Positions 33,451 through 45,587 of a stretch of 64,000 bases of DNA are shown one piece after another. Every line of letters starts with the position of its first letter. The stretch's first letter is position 1. Below the pieces are notes generated by a model. It did no database searches. It worked only from the letters and a program-made list of their open reading frames with translations, and had not been told where the DNA came from. Origin of the DNA: Podocnemis expansa (taxonomy: Eukaryota; Chordata; Testudines; Podocnemididae); the NCBI GenBank assembly GCA_007922195.1, contig ML682092.1:1451721-1515720 (forward strand), in the 5' to 3' direction. The position numbers and the translations under genes were made by a program.

Positions 33451-34596
33451 GCATGTAATAAGCCTCCAGTACCATTTTGAAGCCTCTCAAATTGAAGTGC
33501 TCATTGGTTTCCTCGGAGATGACATTCTGGATTCCAGTTTCATCAGTGCTGCTGAACTGGTGTCTTCAGCTGTACTTGGGTCCTTCAGTTATATAGGCCC
33601 TTTCAGCTCCATCCACACCAGTAACTTCTTCTGAGGTGTGCTCCAGTCCTCAGGGGGCCTCCTTGGTTTTTCCCTGCTTGACTTTGTTTTGCTGCATTGG
33701 TCCCCAGTATTGAATCAGCCAGCACTAACCACTTGCCCATGTCTGTCGATGCACGTAGCAGCAGCAGTGTAGTCAGCAACTTTGATGTGTCCAGCATCAG
33801 TGCCGCAGTCAGCACCAATGATGCACACAGTGTTAATGCTAGCACTTCGGGTGCTGATGTCATCCACAGCATTTTGGCTGGGTTCTTCTGGTGACACTGA
33901 GGTATCTCCCATCCTTAAACCACCAAGAATGCCTATAGAAATGTCTCCCTTTTGTCATGGTGAGGGTTTTGTGTCATCTTCTGCCTTAGAAGGGAAAGAA
34001 CCTGTCTTTCCTCCACAATCCTTCAGATCTGCATATAAATCTTCTACTGCCAGGTCTAAAGATCTAGACTGGTTCCAAGACAGAGACATTTCAATTCGAG
34101 GCACCCCACCTTAGATGACTCATTCTATGCATTTCCCTCCAAGGCCGTATTTCTCTTGGCCTGCCCCAAGAAGTCAAGACCCTCATTCCATTCACTTCCT
34201 GGAAGGAAGTCATCCCCACTCCCTGCACATGTCATCTTCTCAAATCCTATGCCTATCCCTCATCCCATTCTGACAGTCTCCATGGAGCAGGGTGAATTGC
34301 TAGAGAAACCATTAGGTGCCCCTTGTCACATCTCCTATTCGTTATTGGATGAAGTCACCACCCCAGAATCAACACCCTCCCTCCGCTCCCAGATGATTTT
34401 AAAGTCTTCCAAAATCTAATGAGAAATATTGCTACTTGTCTGAGAATACAGGCAAAGACTGCAGGAAAATCCACTCACCTTCCTGCTGCTCCAGGAAGAA
34501 TTGCACTGCCTATTAATAAAGCACAGTCAAAGACAGCAAAGACTTGTTTGCAAACTATGATGTCTATATGTCCAACCATCAAGTGAGTGGCTAGAT

Positions 34597-34827
34597 CAGA
34601 GATTGGCAACCCAAAAGATAAGAGCCATTTTTTAAATTTTCTTCAATAAGCAAGTGTTTTGAGAGCCACAGTGGGTGTACCCTCCTGGTGGGGGGAGCTG
34701 GGCCAGGGTGCCTACAAGAGGGTCCGCTGGTGGGGGAGGAGGGAGCCTGGAACCAGGAGCAGGCCCCCTGCAGGATCCCCCGATGGAGTGGGGTGGGAGC
34801 CAAAGAGCTGCAAGTTGCGGACTCCTG
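34597..34827. mobile_element. Non-autonomous hAT element inside the DIRS gag fragment
   Basis: Ends cagagattggcaaccc and gttgcggactcctg are inverted relatives of the family at 28227-29199. Flanks ggctagat and ggataaat match 6 of 8. The DIRS gag reading continues on both sides. Confidence 0.7.
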
Positions 34828-35025
34828 GGATAAATGATACCAGCTTACACAGGAAGGTTTCAATAATTTCTTTACCTATCCAGCCTGTGATTCTCTGGTG
34901 TTAGCAGCCACTAATGAGTACTCTCACCAAACCCACTCTGTCCCCTCCAAAAACCAAGAAGCTTGAGAAGCTAGACTTATATGGCTGTAGACTTTACCGC
35001 CAAGATCCAGATGAGTCACCCAAGT

Positions 35026-35697
35026 GTAGGAGAAGGTAAAAGGTTAAGATAAGTAGAAGCACCAAGGTATTGGCTCGAGGCCTAACGAAACAATCTAGGA
35101 AAGTAGGCCTGAATGGCATGCACATAGGGCATGGGACCATGATAACCACATCAAAACTGGCACAAACTAAATGTGAGAATGTACTAAGAAAAAGATGAGA
35201 ATGTACTTGAATAAAGACTTGGAGAAAGGTGGTGCTAGTCCAGTCTCATGCCAAAAGAGATAAGGAGGTATGCTGGGTTGAAGTGACCTGTACAAAGGAG
35301 AGGTTTGGCCAAGTCATGACACCTTGATGGATGGTGATGCCCAGGGACCTATCGGATTAAGGGGTGGCATCAAAGGAGGGATGTACAAGTCAATTCAGAT
35401 AAGGTATAAAAGTAGGAGCCCCAGAGCCCAAACTTCGTGCAGCCAAGAAGGTGACAGCCAGTCCTGCTGTCAGTTGAGCTGTTCCATTGTATTGGGAGCA
35501 CCAATGCTGCCAACAAATCTGTCGATATAGATTGCTTGCCATAATGCTACGTTGCAGTAAAGCCTAGCTTGGCACCTTCGTTTCTACAAAGATCCATGGT
35601 TGTGTTGGTTTCCTCAATCGTGAGCGTTGTCTCAGTTTACTCACTCACGCATTCACACACGCAGCCAAACTGATATCAGAGCCAGACACAGAATAAC
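35026..35697 (+). mobile_element. Candidate solo LTR
   Basis: The segment begins tgtaggag and ends gaataaca, i.e. TG...CA boundaries, and contains a good TATA box (tataaaa at 35405-35411) about 30 bp before gagcccaaacttcg, plausible as a transcription start. It could be the LTR of an endogenous retrovirus or of a gypsy element. I could not find a second LTR, a clear poly-A signal or an unambiguous target duplication, so the boundaries are provisional. Confidence 0.4.
35405..35411 (+). promoter_or_regulatory. TATA box in candidate LTR
   Basis: The word tataaaa in ggtataaaagtaggagccc. Only meaningful if the surrounding segment is an LTR. Confidence 0.4.
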
Positions 35698-35787
35698 ATT
35701 GATAAGAACACATCTTGCCTAACATGTCTGACCACACTCTGCCCGGCGTACCACACCAAGTATTGGACTTTTTTATCTAGGTACAAT

Positions 35788-35870
35788 GTTCACAGAATCA
35801 TAAAATATTAGGGTTGGAAGGGACCTCAGGAGGTCATTTAGTCCAACCCCTACTGAAAGCATTACCAAAC
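35788..35870 (-). mobile_element. CR1 LINE 3' end, minus orientation
   Basis: Reads cacagaatcataaaatatt then ggttggaagggacctc and ggtcatttagtccaaccc, the reversed CR1 terminus. Only about 80 bp. Confidence 0.75.
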
Positions 35871-36493
35871 CTGCTTCACCCTATTCTGGACATAAGAAAG
35901 CTGAACCAATTCATCAAAAAGATCAAGTACAGGATAATCACCCTCATTTCTGTCATTGATACTTTGCTTGCCATTCACTATATGTATATTTCTGTGTTGC
36001 AATATATCCCTCCTGCAGGAAGCACTTTTGAGTAGTGGCAAGCACCAGCTACTATCAATACCCAGTGCTGTCTTTCAGTTTGTCATCAGTCCAAAGGGTT
36101 TTCAGCAAGTGTGTGGCAGTGGTAGCAGTCCACACATCTGTTGTTTGGACATTCAGATAGTCTCTGTCCTGGACAATTGCCTCATGCGCACAGCATCAAA
36201 GAGGTCAGCTCCAAGACAGTGTCGTCATCACCATCATCAGACTAGTATTTAGTTGTGTAGGCTCAAAATTAAATTACGTCCCACGCAGTGCATAATTTAT
36301 GGGCCAGATATTGAAGCTAGAAGATCTGTAGCTAATCTCCCAATGTCCAGGTACTGACCTACCAGTATATGTAGCTGCCCTTTCCAGTTGCCTCAGATAA
36401 TGCATAACTCTGAAAGCCAGACTTCACCATCATTGCATGCAACCCTGGCTTTATGCAGTATACTGTTCTTTCATGCACTCTCTGGACATACAC

Positions 36494-37121
36494 TAGAGGC
36501 TTCCAACACCTTGCCCACAGGCCAAAAGTGGCTTGTGGAGCATTCTAAAAAGACCCACGCCTATCTCCCACTGCCAGGGAGCCAGGCTGCTGCTGCACTC
36601 TTCAACCTGGTCCTTGTGCAGAGTCTCTGCCGGCTTCCCAACCAGTTCCAGCACACTGCTGAGAGCTGGGCTGTGGCTGGAAGCCTCCCCTGGTCCAGCA
36701 CACAGCTGGAGAATCAGGCTGTGGCTGCAAGCCTCTTAGAAGGTGCCTGCTGCCAGCCCTCCCAGCCTCCCACAGACATCCACCCCCTGCCTGGTGCTTG
36801 TACCCAGCCCTCCCAGCACCAAATCAACGGTTTTTAACAGTTTATTTGGGGTTTTTTTAGCATTTACATTTTTAAATTATTTTGTTTAATAAAAACTTTT
36901 AACAGATTTAGGTTTTTTAATTTTAATTTATTTAAAATTTGAAATGTGCTTTGCACTAAGAAAAGCTTATTTTTAAATGTGTCAAGATCAATAGTCATTA
37001 ATCCTGTTCTCTACTGTATACAAATACATCAGTAATTTTTTTTAGTTGATAGATGGGTGGCCCTTCAAGGTTGTAAATATGATATTTGCAGCCCTTGAGC
37101 CAAAAAAGTTGGGAACCACTG
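36494..37121. mobile_element. Non-autonomous hAT element, 628 bp
   Basis: Right end aaaaaagttgggaaccactg is canonical for one hAT family; the left end tagaggcttccaacacctt is a degraded inverse. Flanks acatacac (36486-36493) and acatgcac (37122-37129) match 7 of 8. The interior changes from GC-rich (36540-36820) to very AT-rich (36840-37040). Confidence 0.75.
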
Positions 37122-37676
37122 ACATGCACACTTGCATACCTGCCCAGGTGTTTAACTCTGTGTTGATGATTGGACCCAAAGAATGTGTGAAAAGGGGCTC
37201 CTTTTGCCTCTATTAACAGATGCTACTACCAGGTGTGTGTGTATGGGCGGGGGTTGTTGGGGTGTTATTTCAATTACATTTAAACACAAACTGTTTGTCA
37301 CTTCAAGAAAGTTCCCTCTATATAAACATTTTGAAACTAAGCTATTCTTTTGTGAGGTATTTAAGCCTGCCATTGAAAATTAGGTGTTGCAGGTTCTCAC
37401 AAAACAACCCTAAGCTGTGTTTTACTTGATGAAGCAAGGAGGTGCAAGATTGACTTAGCTGTGCCAGGAGGCTGTCCTCCTCTGGAATCTGAGTGTTCAC
37501 CACAAAGTTTCTATGCAGGTTATTCAGTGTCCAGGGGTGAAAGAGACACTAGCAGATTACCTCAGCTGGGTTTTTACAGACCATCATCAGTGATCAGTAA
37601 GGATGGACAGCCTCCTCCAGATTTTCCAGTGCTGGGAGTTGCTTTATGGTTGGCTGCAGTTTGTTTGGACATTTAC

Positions 37677-37782
37677 ACCAAAATGCAAGTTACCAAATTG
37701 CATATATTTGCAATTGTATGCAAATTTCATATTAATTACACTGTTGTGATACTATACTTCAAGCCTCAGTTTGTCAGTGGCT
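37677..37782 (+). repeat. Unclassified repeat, also at 56078-56142
   Basis: It shares accaaaat, agttaccaaattgcatatat, tatgcaaatt and gtttgtcagtggct with 56078-56142, in order and orientation. The copy here is about 40 bp longer in the middle. Confidence 0.7.
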
Positions 37783-37860
37783 GGGATGGTTTAGATGGGG
37801 CTAGCCTTTCTTTGAGAAGGGGGTTGGACTGCATGACCTCCAGAGGTTACTTCCTTGAAG
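37783..37860 (+). mobile_element. CR1-like LINE 3' tail
   Basis: Contains gatggtttagatgggg, gagaagggggttggactg and catgacctccagagg, a typical CR1 3' end in + orientation without its terminal repeats. Confidence 0.5.
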
Positions 37861-37861
37861 A

Positions 37862-38920
37862 GCTGCAAGAACTGTATTAAAGTGCACGAGTTCTTGTCAT
37901 CAGTGCTAAGAGTGAGCACAGTATCTCCCATTTCAGCCAAAATTTCATATATTCTGTCCCACTGCTCTTCAGTTGTCTCAAACACAACCAATCTGGTCTT
38001 CCAGAGGGAGCTTATAGAATGTTTAGTTTCAGAAATTTTTGCAGTCTGCTTTGAAGTCTGAGTCTTTTGACATACATAACAAGATCTTGACGTGCCTGGA
38101 TCAGTTTGATTACTGCTCCTCTTTCTGGTTTCCAGCTTTTGTAGCATGTTTATGTATGGTATTTATAATGTGCACTGAACAGCTTTTTGCACATAGGTCT
38201 TGAGGGCTGCAGCCACATCTGCTTCCCAGTTTCCACCATTTCCAACTATAGTGGCTCTGTGCAATGAACATTTACTCCTACATAGGCAACCTTTCTGGAA
38301 TCATCCATCTGCAAAGCCAGCATGACCCCTCTGCCCACTGTGCCAATGGTGGTTTTCAGCTTTGTGGAGATTTTTCTTCTGACAGAGCTGCAGCATGCCG
38401 GGCTAGTATGGCGGAATGTGATGTTAGCACACATGCATCCATTTCACCATGTTTGGCACACATGTTAGTGAAACAGTGAGAATGTGAGAGGAATCCCTCA
38501 ACGCTGACTACCTCAAAAGTCATGTCTGTTGCTCCACATTTCAGTAATTCCCAAATAACAGTTGTCGTCATGTCTCGTGTGGTAGTGACACATTTTTTAG
38601 TGAATATCTTCAGAACACTGGATCTTAATTCTGGTCCTCAATTATGTTTAAGTAAGCTTGAAGCACCACTTTTATGGCTATTAAAAGTTTGGACTTCTTT
38701 GCATTTGTTGGAGGCACAATATCTCCCTTTTCATCAATGAGAAATCTGAATGTATTCCAAACTGGTGGTTTGCCTTTCTCATTTCTATTTAAACTGTATT
38801 CACCTGCACTTAATTTCTTTTCAGTTTCCTTCTCCAATGATCAGTCCATTGGCTTTTTAAATACAGAACATGGAAACTTTTTTGGTGGCAGCTGGCAAGG
38901 AAGTGCTGTGGAATGATGAC
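37862..38920 (-). pseudogene. hAT transposase relic, probably BED-finger type
   Basis: On the minus strand, scattered frames give in order: VWNTFRFLIDEKGDIVPPTN (38837-38625 frame), like the start of a BED finger; DMTFEVVSVEGFL (38571-38356 frame), like the block before the hAT catalytic core; ALQMDDSRKVAYVGVNVHCT (38434-38246 frame); and EEQWDRIYEILAEMGDTVLT (38147-37791 frame), like the conserved hAT helical region. Each is in a different frame and stops are common. Assignment rests on pattern resemblance alone. Confidence 0.45.
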
Positions 38921-39699
38921 GCTGGCAAACTAACAAAGCGATTTTGAAAAAGTGAAGTTTCACCTGCATTTTTTAGGATAACTGGGTGCAGGGGTACAGC
39001 GTGGTATGCTGTCCTGATGGCGGTGATTATGAATAATGATAGCTGGAGCTGCTCCAGCTCCTGGGGACTGAAACCAGACTCATCTCAGTCACTGCTGGTT
39101 GGGAACTCCGTATGGGAACTGACCACTGCAGCTGAACACGTAGCTTTGGTAGGATGGGGCTCAGTGAGCCCAAGGAGTTGTGGGAGGGGGAAGGCAGGGA
39201 GAAGAAACTAGCAGGCAGATCCTGATGGTCTTCAGAGCCTCTGTTAGCCCAATCAACTAGAAGCTGGGGCTGCAGATCACTCTCAGGTGGAGAGGTGGGG
39301 GTAGTCGCCATAGAGTTGATCAAATTGGGTAATTGGCAGCCAGGGAAGGCGATGGGGCTGGGGGTGGGGCAGCTGCCCGTCATGAGCTGATTGACAGCTG
39401 GTATGAATACTGGCCACTCCAGATAAACAAGCAGCTTTGATGGGCTGGGTCTCATGAATTCTCAGGAACAGCTGGGACTCAGATTAGCCAGTGAACCATC
39501 AGCTCCTGATGCTGTTCAAAGCCCCTGATGGCGCTGATCCCAGGACCTGTTGCTTCTCCTTGGCTGGGCAGGGAAGCCAGGATTGCAAATTATGCAGCTG
39601 TTTCAGGCAGAGCAGCCCCAGGCCTCCTGTACTTGAGGCCAGCAAGCAAGAGAATGGTGAGTTGCTTACCAGTAACCGTCCTCCTTTGAGATGGGCTGC

Positions 39700-39865
39700 T
39701 CATATATATTCAGTTACAGGTGTCAACGTGCTACAGCGCATGGTAGCTTGGAAAGTCTTTAGCCTTAGCCTGGCAGGTCAGGGCACAAGGCCAACGTCCC
39801 CTCCATGCCGCAACCACGGCTGTATAGGTGACGGTGACCGTGACCCTGACCTTCCCATTCCCTTA
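39700..39865 (+). repeat. DIRS inverted terminal repeat, left
   Basis: Inverted partner of 45150-45310. It is enclosed by the short inverted pair at 39655-39715 / 39905-39965. Confidence 0.8.
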
Positions 39866-40019
39866 TTCCTTCGCCAACTCCAGTTAGCAGGAGTGGTGGG
39901 AGCGATCTGAATGTATGTGAGCAGCCCATCTCGAAAAAGGATGGTTACTGGTACTCAAACCACCATTCTTCGAGCACTGCTCACATCATTCAGTTACAGG
40001 TGACTGCTAGCCATACCCA

Positions 40020-40990
40020 GGGATGGTGGGGGAAGTTAGTCTGCCCATGCTGAATACGGCTCTGCCCACCACGGCATCCTCTCTAGCCTGTTCAACGATA
40101 GCGCAGTGCATCGAGAAGGTATGCACCAAAGACCACGTAGCTCCCCTGCAGATCTCCTAAAGCAGGACCTTGGCGAGGAAGGCCATTGAGGAAGCCTGGG
40201 CCCTGGTAGAATGAGCCCTGACAGTCCCAGGGCAGGGCATATTTGACCCTCCATAGCAGCCTTTGATGCAGTTTACTGTCCATCTGGAAATATACTGTGA
40301 GGACACCGGGAGACCTCTTTCGTGTTCAGCGCCTGCCGCAAAGAGTTAAGAAGTCCTGCAGAATGGACACCTGTGCTCAGTATATGTCAAGAGCGCTCTC
40401 TTCACATCCAGGGTATGCCACCGCCTTTGGTTCTCCGTGACCTGAGGGTCTGGAAAGAATACTAGCAGACAAATGTCCTGATTGAGGTTAAAAAGGGAAA
40501 CTACCTTAGGAAGGAAGGATGGATGAGGGCATAGTACCACTTTATCAGGGAAGAACCTCGTGTACGGGGGTTCTGAGGAAAGGCCCTTCAATTTGGAGTC
40601 CCTTCTAGCCGAGGTAGTTGCCACCAAAAAAGGCTACTTTCCAGGTGAGGACCAGTAAGGTACATGATTCCAAGGGTTCATAAGGAGACTCTGTTAGTAC
40701 ACGAAGCACCACCTTGAGATCCCATTAAGGGATAGGTTCATGGGGTTGCAGGAAGAGTCTTTTGAAACCCTTCAAAAATCTGGTGGAAGTAGGATGGAAG
40801 AAAACAGGAACAACATCCACCTTCTCATGGAGGGCTGAAGTCGCTGCTAAGTGGACTCTCAGGGAGGAAATGGAGAGGCCACTGTCTCTAAGGTCCAACA
40901 GATAATCAAGGATTTGGTGCACCGGAGCTAGTGCAGGCTCGATCCTTTTACCTTGAGCCCAGCGGGAGAAACTTCTCCACTTGGCTTTAT
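40020..40990 (-). pseudogene. DIRS tyrosine recombinase, broken
   Basis: From high to low coordinate: arm-like N-terminal block and ILDYLLDLRDSGLSISSLRV (40922-40725 frame), VATTSARRDSKLKGLSSEPP (40627-40346 frame), then TVRAHSTRAQASSMAFLAK. The HxxR box is present as HSTR with the histidine codon at 40211-40213. A stop codon follows at 40157-40159, and the position of the expected nucleophile reads MHCAIV with cysteine at 40103-40105, where the other copy has tyrosine. The protein cannot be functional. Confidence 0.78.
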
Positions 40991-41006
40991 AAGTGGTCCT
41001 GGTGGA

Positions 41007-43000
41007 CTACCTTCTACTCCCGACCAGTACCCTCCCCGAGCAGAGCCTTTCCTGCTCACTCAGCCACGGAGTCTCCAGACTGTCAGAGGCAGGAGACCAG
41101 AATTCGGGTGCTGCAGGCGCGCTGAGTCTTGTGTCAGGAGGTCTGCCCGCAGGGGAAGGCGTAGTGGAGCATCTGTGGACAGGTCCTGTAGAAGTGAGTA
41201 CCAGTGTTGCCTGGGCCAGTCCGGAGCTATCAAGTATCATGTTCGCTCTGTCGGCTTTGGCCTTCAAAAGGACCCTGTGTATCAACGGAACCGGTGGGAA
41301 GGCGTACATTAGCGGGCCTGACCAGCTGAAGAGGAAGGCATCCATGAGTGACGTCTCCTCCCGACCCCTGAGGGAGCAGAAGTACCAACATTTGCGGTTC
41401 AGTCATGTCGCAAATAGGTCCGTTCTGGGTGTTCCCCTCTTATTTATTAGGTGGGAGAAAACCATGCTGTGGAGGGACCACTCATGGTGAGCTAGGGGGG
41501 TTTCTGCTGAGCGAACCTACTAGATTGTTGTCCACTCCCAGTAGTTGTGCTGCCACCGGGGTGAAATTATACTTCAAGGCTAATTCCCAGAGTCTGCACG
41601 CCTCTCTGCAGAGAGCTGGGGAGCAGACACCTCCTTGCTGGTTCGTATAGAACATGGCTGCAATATTGTCTGTTAGGACCTGGACCAACCTGCCTTGTAT
41701 CCTGTCCAGAAAGGTCTTGCAAGCCAATCTGATGACCCACAGCTCCTTCACGTTTATGTGAAGAAGACTGTCTGCTGGAGACAAAAGTCCCTGGGTGGAA
41801 AGTCCACCTGAGATGTGGGTCCCCCACCCCAAATCCGAGGTGTCGGTGATCAGTGTCACTGTAGGAATTGAAGTTTGGAAGGGAATCCTGGCCCCCCCAC
41901 CCTCCCCATGGCAAATAGGGGGTCTCTCCATATCTCTAGTGTCCTCAGGATGTTCTGGAGAACTGACAGTACCTTGGACAGAGGGTCTCTCTGTGGCTGG
42001 AACACTGTGGACAGCCAGACCTGAAAGGGCCTCATTCTTAGGCGTGCCATCCGTATCACAAATGTGGAGGCCGCAATGTGCCCGAGAAGCTGTAAGCAGT
42101 GATGGGCTGTGATTATCTGGGAGTCCTGTAGCTCCACAATGATAGTGCAGATGGACTGAAATCTTGAGGGGGGCAAGGGGGCCCTCCCTTGGTGGGAGTC
42201 TAGGTGAGCTCATATGAACTCTATGCTTTGGGATGGGCAGAATTTTGATCTTTCTCGATTGACACAGAGACCCAGGTACCTGCACAGGTGGGTTACTGCT
42301 CTGACACTGTGCTCTACCTGAGCTCTCGATCCCCGGTATATCAACCAGTCGTCTAGATAGGGATTGATCTTTATGCGCTGCCAGCGTAGGAAGGCATGGC
42401 AGATGCCATGCACTTTGTGAACACCCTGGGGGCCAGCAAGAGCCCGAAGGGGAGTGATGTAAACTGGAAATGTTTTCTCCCCACCATGAACCTTAGAAAC
42501 CTTCTGTGGTGGGGAAGTTTTGCTATGTGGAAGTAAGCGTCTTTTAAATCAAGGGCTGCAAACCAATTCCCAGGATTCAGAGATGGGATGATCTGTGACA
42601 GGGAGAGCATACGGAACTTTATTTTCCTCATGTGTTTGTTTAAAGCTCTGAGGTCTAGAATGGATCTCAGGTCCCCGTTCAGTTTGGGGACCAGAAAGTA
42701 CCGGGAGTAGAACCCTTTTCCCTGCTTGGCTCTGGGACCATTTCTATGGTCCTGAGGGAGAGGAGCTTCTCTCATTCCATCCTGAGCATATGATCTAGCT
42801 CTTGGCTCCCAAGATTTACACGAGGGGGCAGTATCTGCCCCAAGGAGTTGACCAAAACTGTATGTAATACCCTTTTGAGACCATCTCAAGGACCCACTGG
42901 TTGGTTGTGATGTCAGCCCAGTGGTGCGTGAATCAATGCAGGTGGTTGGTAAAGGTTGGGGTCGAGGCTGTGAGTCCACTACCCTCAGGATAACCATCAA
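41007..43000 (-). pseudogene. DIRS reverse transcriptase and RNase H, frameshifted
   Basis: The 42371-43000 frame carries GDLRSILDLRALNKHMRKIK, then ALDLKDAYFHI (catalytic aspartates) and FTSLPFGLLLAPRVFTK. The next frame (42210-42413) holds the palm motif NPYLDDWLIY, with both aspartates intact at about 42348-42353. The 41482-42285 frame continues to RNase H: VTLITDTSDLGWGTHIS, INVKELWVIR, VLTDNIAAMFYTNQQGG, keeping the D-E-D residues. The 41007-41345 frame is the linker to the recombinase. Frame changes near 42390 and 42250 are the main lesions. Confidence 0.85.
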
Positions 43001-43175
43001 AAACGCTGCTTCTTCCCCATTGACCGGTTGGTACCTTGCCCACGCCTGTTGGACTGAGAGGCTTGGGGTTTACAGTCTTTACTCGAACAAGACTTGTTCT
43101 TATCCAGACCCCTGAGTGAGCGCTGGGGGTTCTGGTAGGACTGGGCAAAGGAGCCCTGCATCTGGACCTGCTGTT

Positions 43176-45058
43176 TTAGCTGCTGTAGTTGCTTGAATCC
43201 TTCATGCTATGCAGCTTTGCATCCATGGACTCAGTGAAGAGGTCAGGACCTTCGAATGGTAGGTCCTGAATGATGAGTTGCATCTGTGGGGGCAGGCCCA
43301 AGCCCTGGAGCCAGGCAGAGCGACGCATAGTCACGGGAGATGCCATGTTACACGAACCTGTGTCAGGTGCGTCCCAGGTAGACATCAGAGCATCTCTGGA
43401 GGCCAAGACCCCTTCCTCCACCATCGCCTCAAAATCCCTGAGGTGGTCTTTAGAGACATTATCGCAGAAGCCCTCCATGGCTTTCCAAAGGTTGAAAATG
43501 TACCTCACCATGAGGGCTTGGTGATTAGTGACATGTAGCTTTAAAGCTGAGGCAGAGTAAACTTTCCTACCGAATAAGTCAAGCTTTCTTGCCTCCTTAT
43601 TCTTAGGAGTAGAGCCCGGCTGGCCCTGCCTCTCTTTTTGGTTGACCACGTCCACCATCAGAGACCCCGGCATAGGGTGTTGAAAGAGGAATGCGAACTT
43701 GTCAGAGGGGACATGGTACTTGCAATCCGCTGCCTTAGATACCAGCGGGATTGACGACAGGGTCTGCCATCGCGCCCTGGTGATCCTATATACTCCTTTG
43801 TGAAAGGAAACAGATACCTTGGCTGATGGAGCAACATCCCCTTCATCAAAGAGGGGGTCCGTCTTGTCCTGGACCACTCCGAGTTCCACATTGAGGTTTG
43901 CTGCCATGCTGTGGAGTAGGTCCTGCTGCGTGTGGGGGTCATCCCTGTAGACAAGGGGCCTTTGGAAGGTAAGCTAGTCTGGGGAGGACAACGAGGGGCC
44001 CTGAGATCTGCTGTGCTGAGTAGAGTCCAGATCGGGCTCATCTTTGGAGACGTCCAAGGTGTCCGGGGTCTGGGATGGGGATGGTACTGACTGGTGCCAA
44101 GAGGTTGAAGTGTCGTCAACCATTGGGTTGAGACAGTCATGCAACCAGTCATTGAAGGAATCCCTGGATGCAGTACGGTGCAAGAGGGAGCGGCCCCTGT
44201 CTGTCTGGCGAGTCTTTGCAGCACGGGTGGAACTAGGCTGCGACGCCCATACCGGGGTTTCCGGGGTTGTATCCTTTCTCAGCTTGGGCATCAGGGAACA
44301 TTTCCGGCGCCACTTGCCCACTCGTTCCCTGGTACCAGAGGTCTCTTTCGGAGAATTTGGGGGGGGGCGCTAATGGAGCCAGCAGATGATGATGAAGACA
44401 AGCTAGATCTCTGTCTTCTCAGGCCCTGGAAGCACAGTACTGAGGGCTCGCAGGATGAGTGCCAGGAGGAACGGTGGTCAGAGTATCATCAGTACCTTTT
44501 CGCTATGCCGGAGGAGGACTTGATGGTACTGGAGTCGGGAGCAGTACCAGGCCCTATGCTGACCACTCCTTGGATGGGAGCACCAGCTTATTCTTCAACC
44601 GGACTTTCTTCACTGGTACCGGGGCTGGGTCTCGGAACAAGGCCAGTGCAGTTACCAGGGCCTCTGGTGTCGATGGTACTGAGGGCAGCCCCGGTCCCAA
44701 CTCTTGTGAGCGGGAACACGAGGACGGAGACAAGTGGTGCCGTGTCAGTACCAAAGTTGATGCAGATTGCAGCTTTGAATTCTGAGCCAGAGAGCAGAGT
44801 CAGGTGGGCTCCAGTGCAGGAGTCACACGTGGTGCCAGTGGAGCACGTTGCTCAGGCTGCATCAGACACAGATGTGTGGTCCTCCATGAGAGTGCATAAG
44901 CACTGCTCTCTATCCTTGTGAGTCCTTCGTTTCAAGGACTTGCAGATGGAGCAACTCTCTGCAAGATGTGATTCATCGAGGCATGCAAGGCATTTCTCGT
45001 GGGAATCGTCAAGTGGGAAGGCTTTGCAGCATGATGGGCATGATTTAAACCCCGACAT
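43176..45058 (-). pseudogene. DIRS gag-like protein, frameshifted
   Basis: An ATG at 45056-45058 opens MSGFKSCPSCCKAFPLDDSH followed by EKCLACLDESH and SCSICKSL, the cysteine-rich zinc-binding start of DIRS gag. The middle (44224-43658 and 44321-43974 frames) is low-complexity and rich in Ser/Pro/Thr. The C-terminal frame, 243 codons at 43907-43176, is open: it carries KYHVPSDKFAFLFQHPMPGS, RKLDLFGRKVYSASALKL and QLIIQDLPFEGPDLF. It is the longest open transposon frame in the window. Confidence 0.85.
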
Positions 45059-45149
45059 TTTAAATATGAACAAAGAAGAGGAAGACAGGCACTTGCTTTC
45101 TCAAGTTTTTGGCTGTTCTGAAATGGGCGCTGAGGGTGGAAAACTGGGA

Positions 45150-45310
45150 GGGTCAGGGTAATGGTCATCTACATAGCTGTGTTTGTGGCCCAGAGGAGGC
45201 GTTGGCCATGTGCCCTGACCTGAGAGGGTAAAGCTAAAGACTTTCCGAGCTACCGTGCGCTGTGGCACGTAGACACCTGTAACTGAGCGATGTGAGCAGC
45301 GCTTGAAAAA
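45150..45310 (-). repeat. DIRS inverted terminal repeat, right
   Basis: Inverted partner of 39700-39865. Confidence 0.8.
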
Positions 45311-45587
45311 ATATGTTCATTGTGGCAGCACTCAGCATGCTGCTCTGAGTGGGAGCTGAACACAAACAAATGAACTCAGGAAATTGCAGTCTAGGTCTAA
45401 CAACGCTGAAGTTGAAAATTTGCAGTAATGCTGTCTGCACCTACAGCAGCAGTGCAGTTGTTACTCAGTGCTGTGAAATACCCAATGTGGAGCTCTGGGC
45501 AAATAAAATTAGTATTCTCATCCAAGCTAGAATCCACAAAAATATGTCTGCAGATCTGGATGCAGCTATGGAAATCCACATATTTCA

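Larger units (their letters stand above)
33340..35015 (+). pseudogene. DIRS gag-like fragment, third copy
   Basis: Frames at 34380-34560 read PDDFKVFQNLMRNIATCLRI followed by sequence like GRIALPINKAQ, and frames at 34840-35000 read KRYQLTQEGFNNFFTYPACD followed by SLVLAATNEY, matching the same gag landmarks as the other two DIRS copies in order. It is interrupted by a hAT element at 34597-34827. The 33340-34200 part is Ser-rich and only assigned by continuity. No RT or recombinase follows. Confidence 0.65.
39650..45330 (-). mobile_element. DIRS tyrosine-recombinase retrotransposon, nearly full length
   Basis: About 5.7 kb in minus orientation with gag, reverse transcriptase, RNase H and tyrosine recombinase remnants in the expected order. 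The ends are inverted: + strand 39700-39865 matches the minus strand of about 45150-45310 (shared words cagttacaggtgtc, cagcgca-ggtagct, ggtcagggcaca). A second inverted pair, 39655-39715 against 39905-39965 (ttaccagtaac and ggttactggta), fits the internal complementary region. It is the best preserved transposon here but has frameshifts, stops and a changed recombinase residue. Confidence 0.88.

Noticed and set aside
42371..43907. A host gene with reverse-transcriptase-like protein, possibly domesticated
   Set aside because: The frames are DIRS gag and RT in their normal order between DIRS inverted repeats, with frameshifts and a broken recombinase, so this is a dead transposon.
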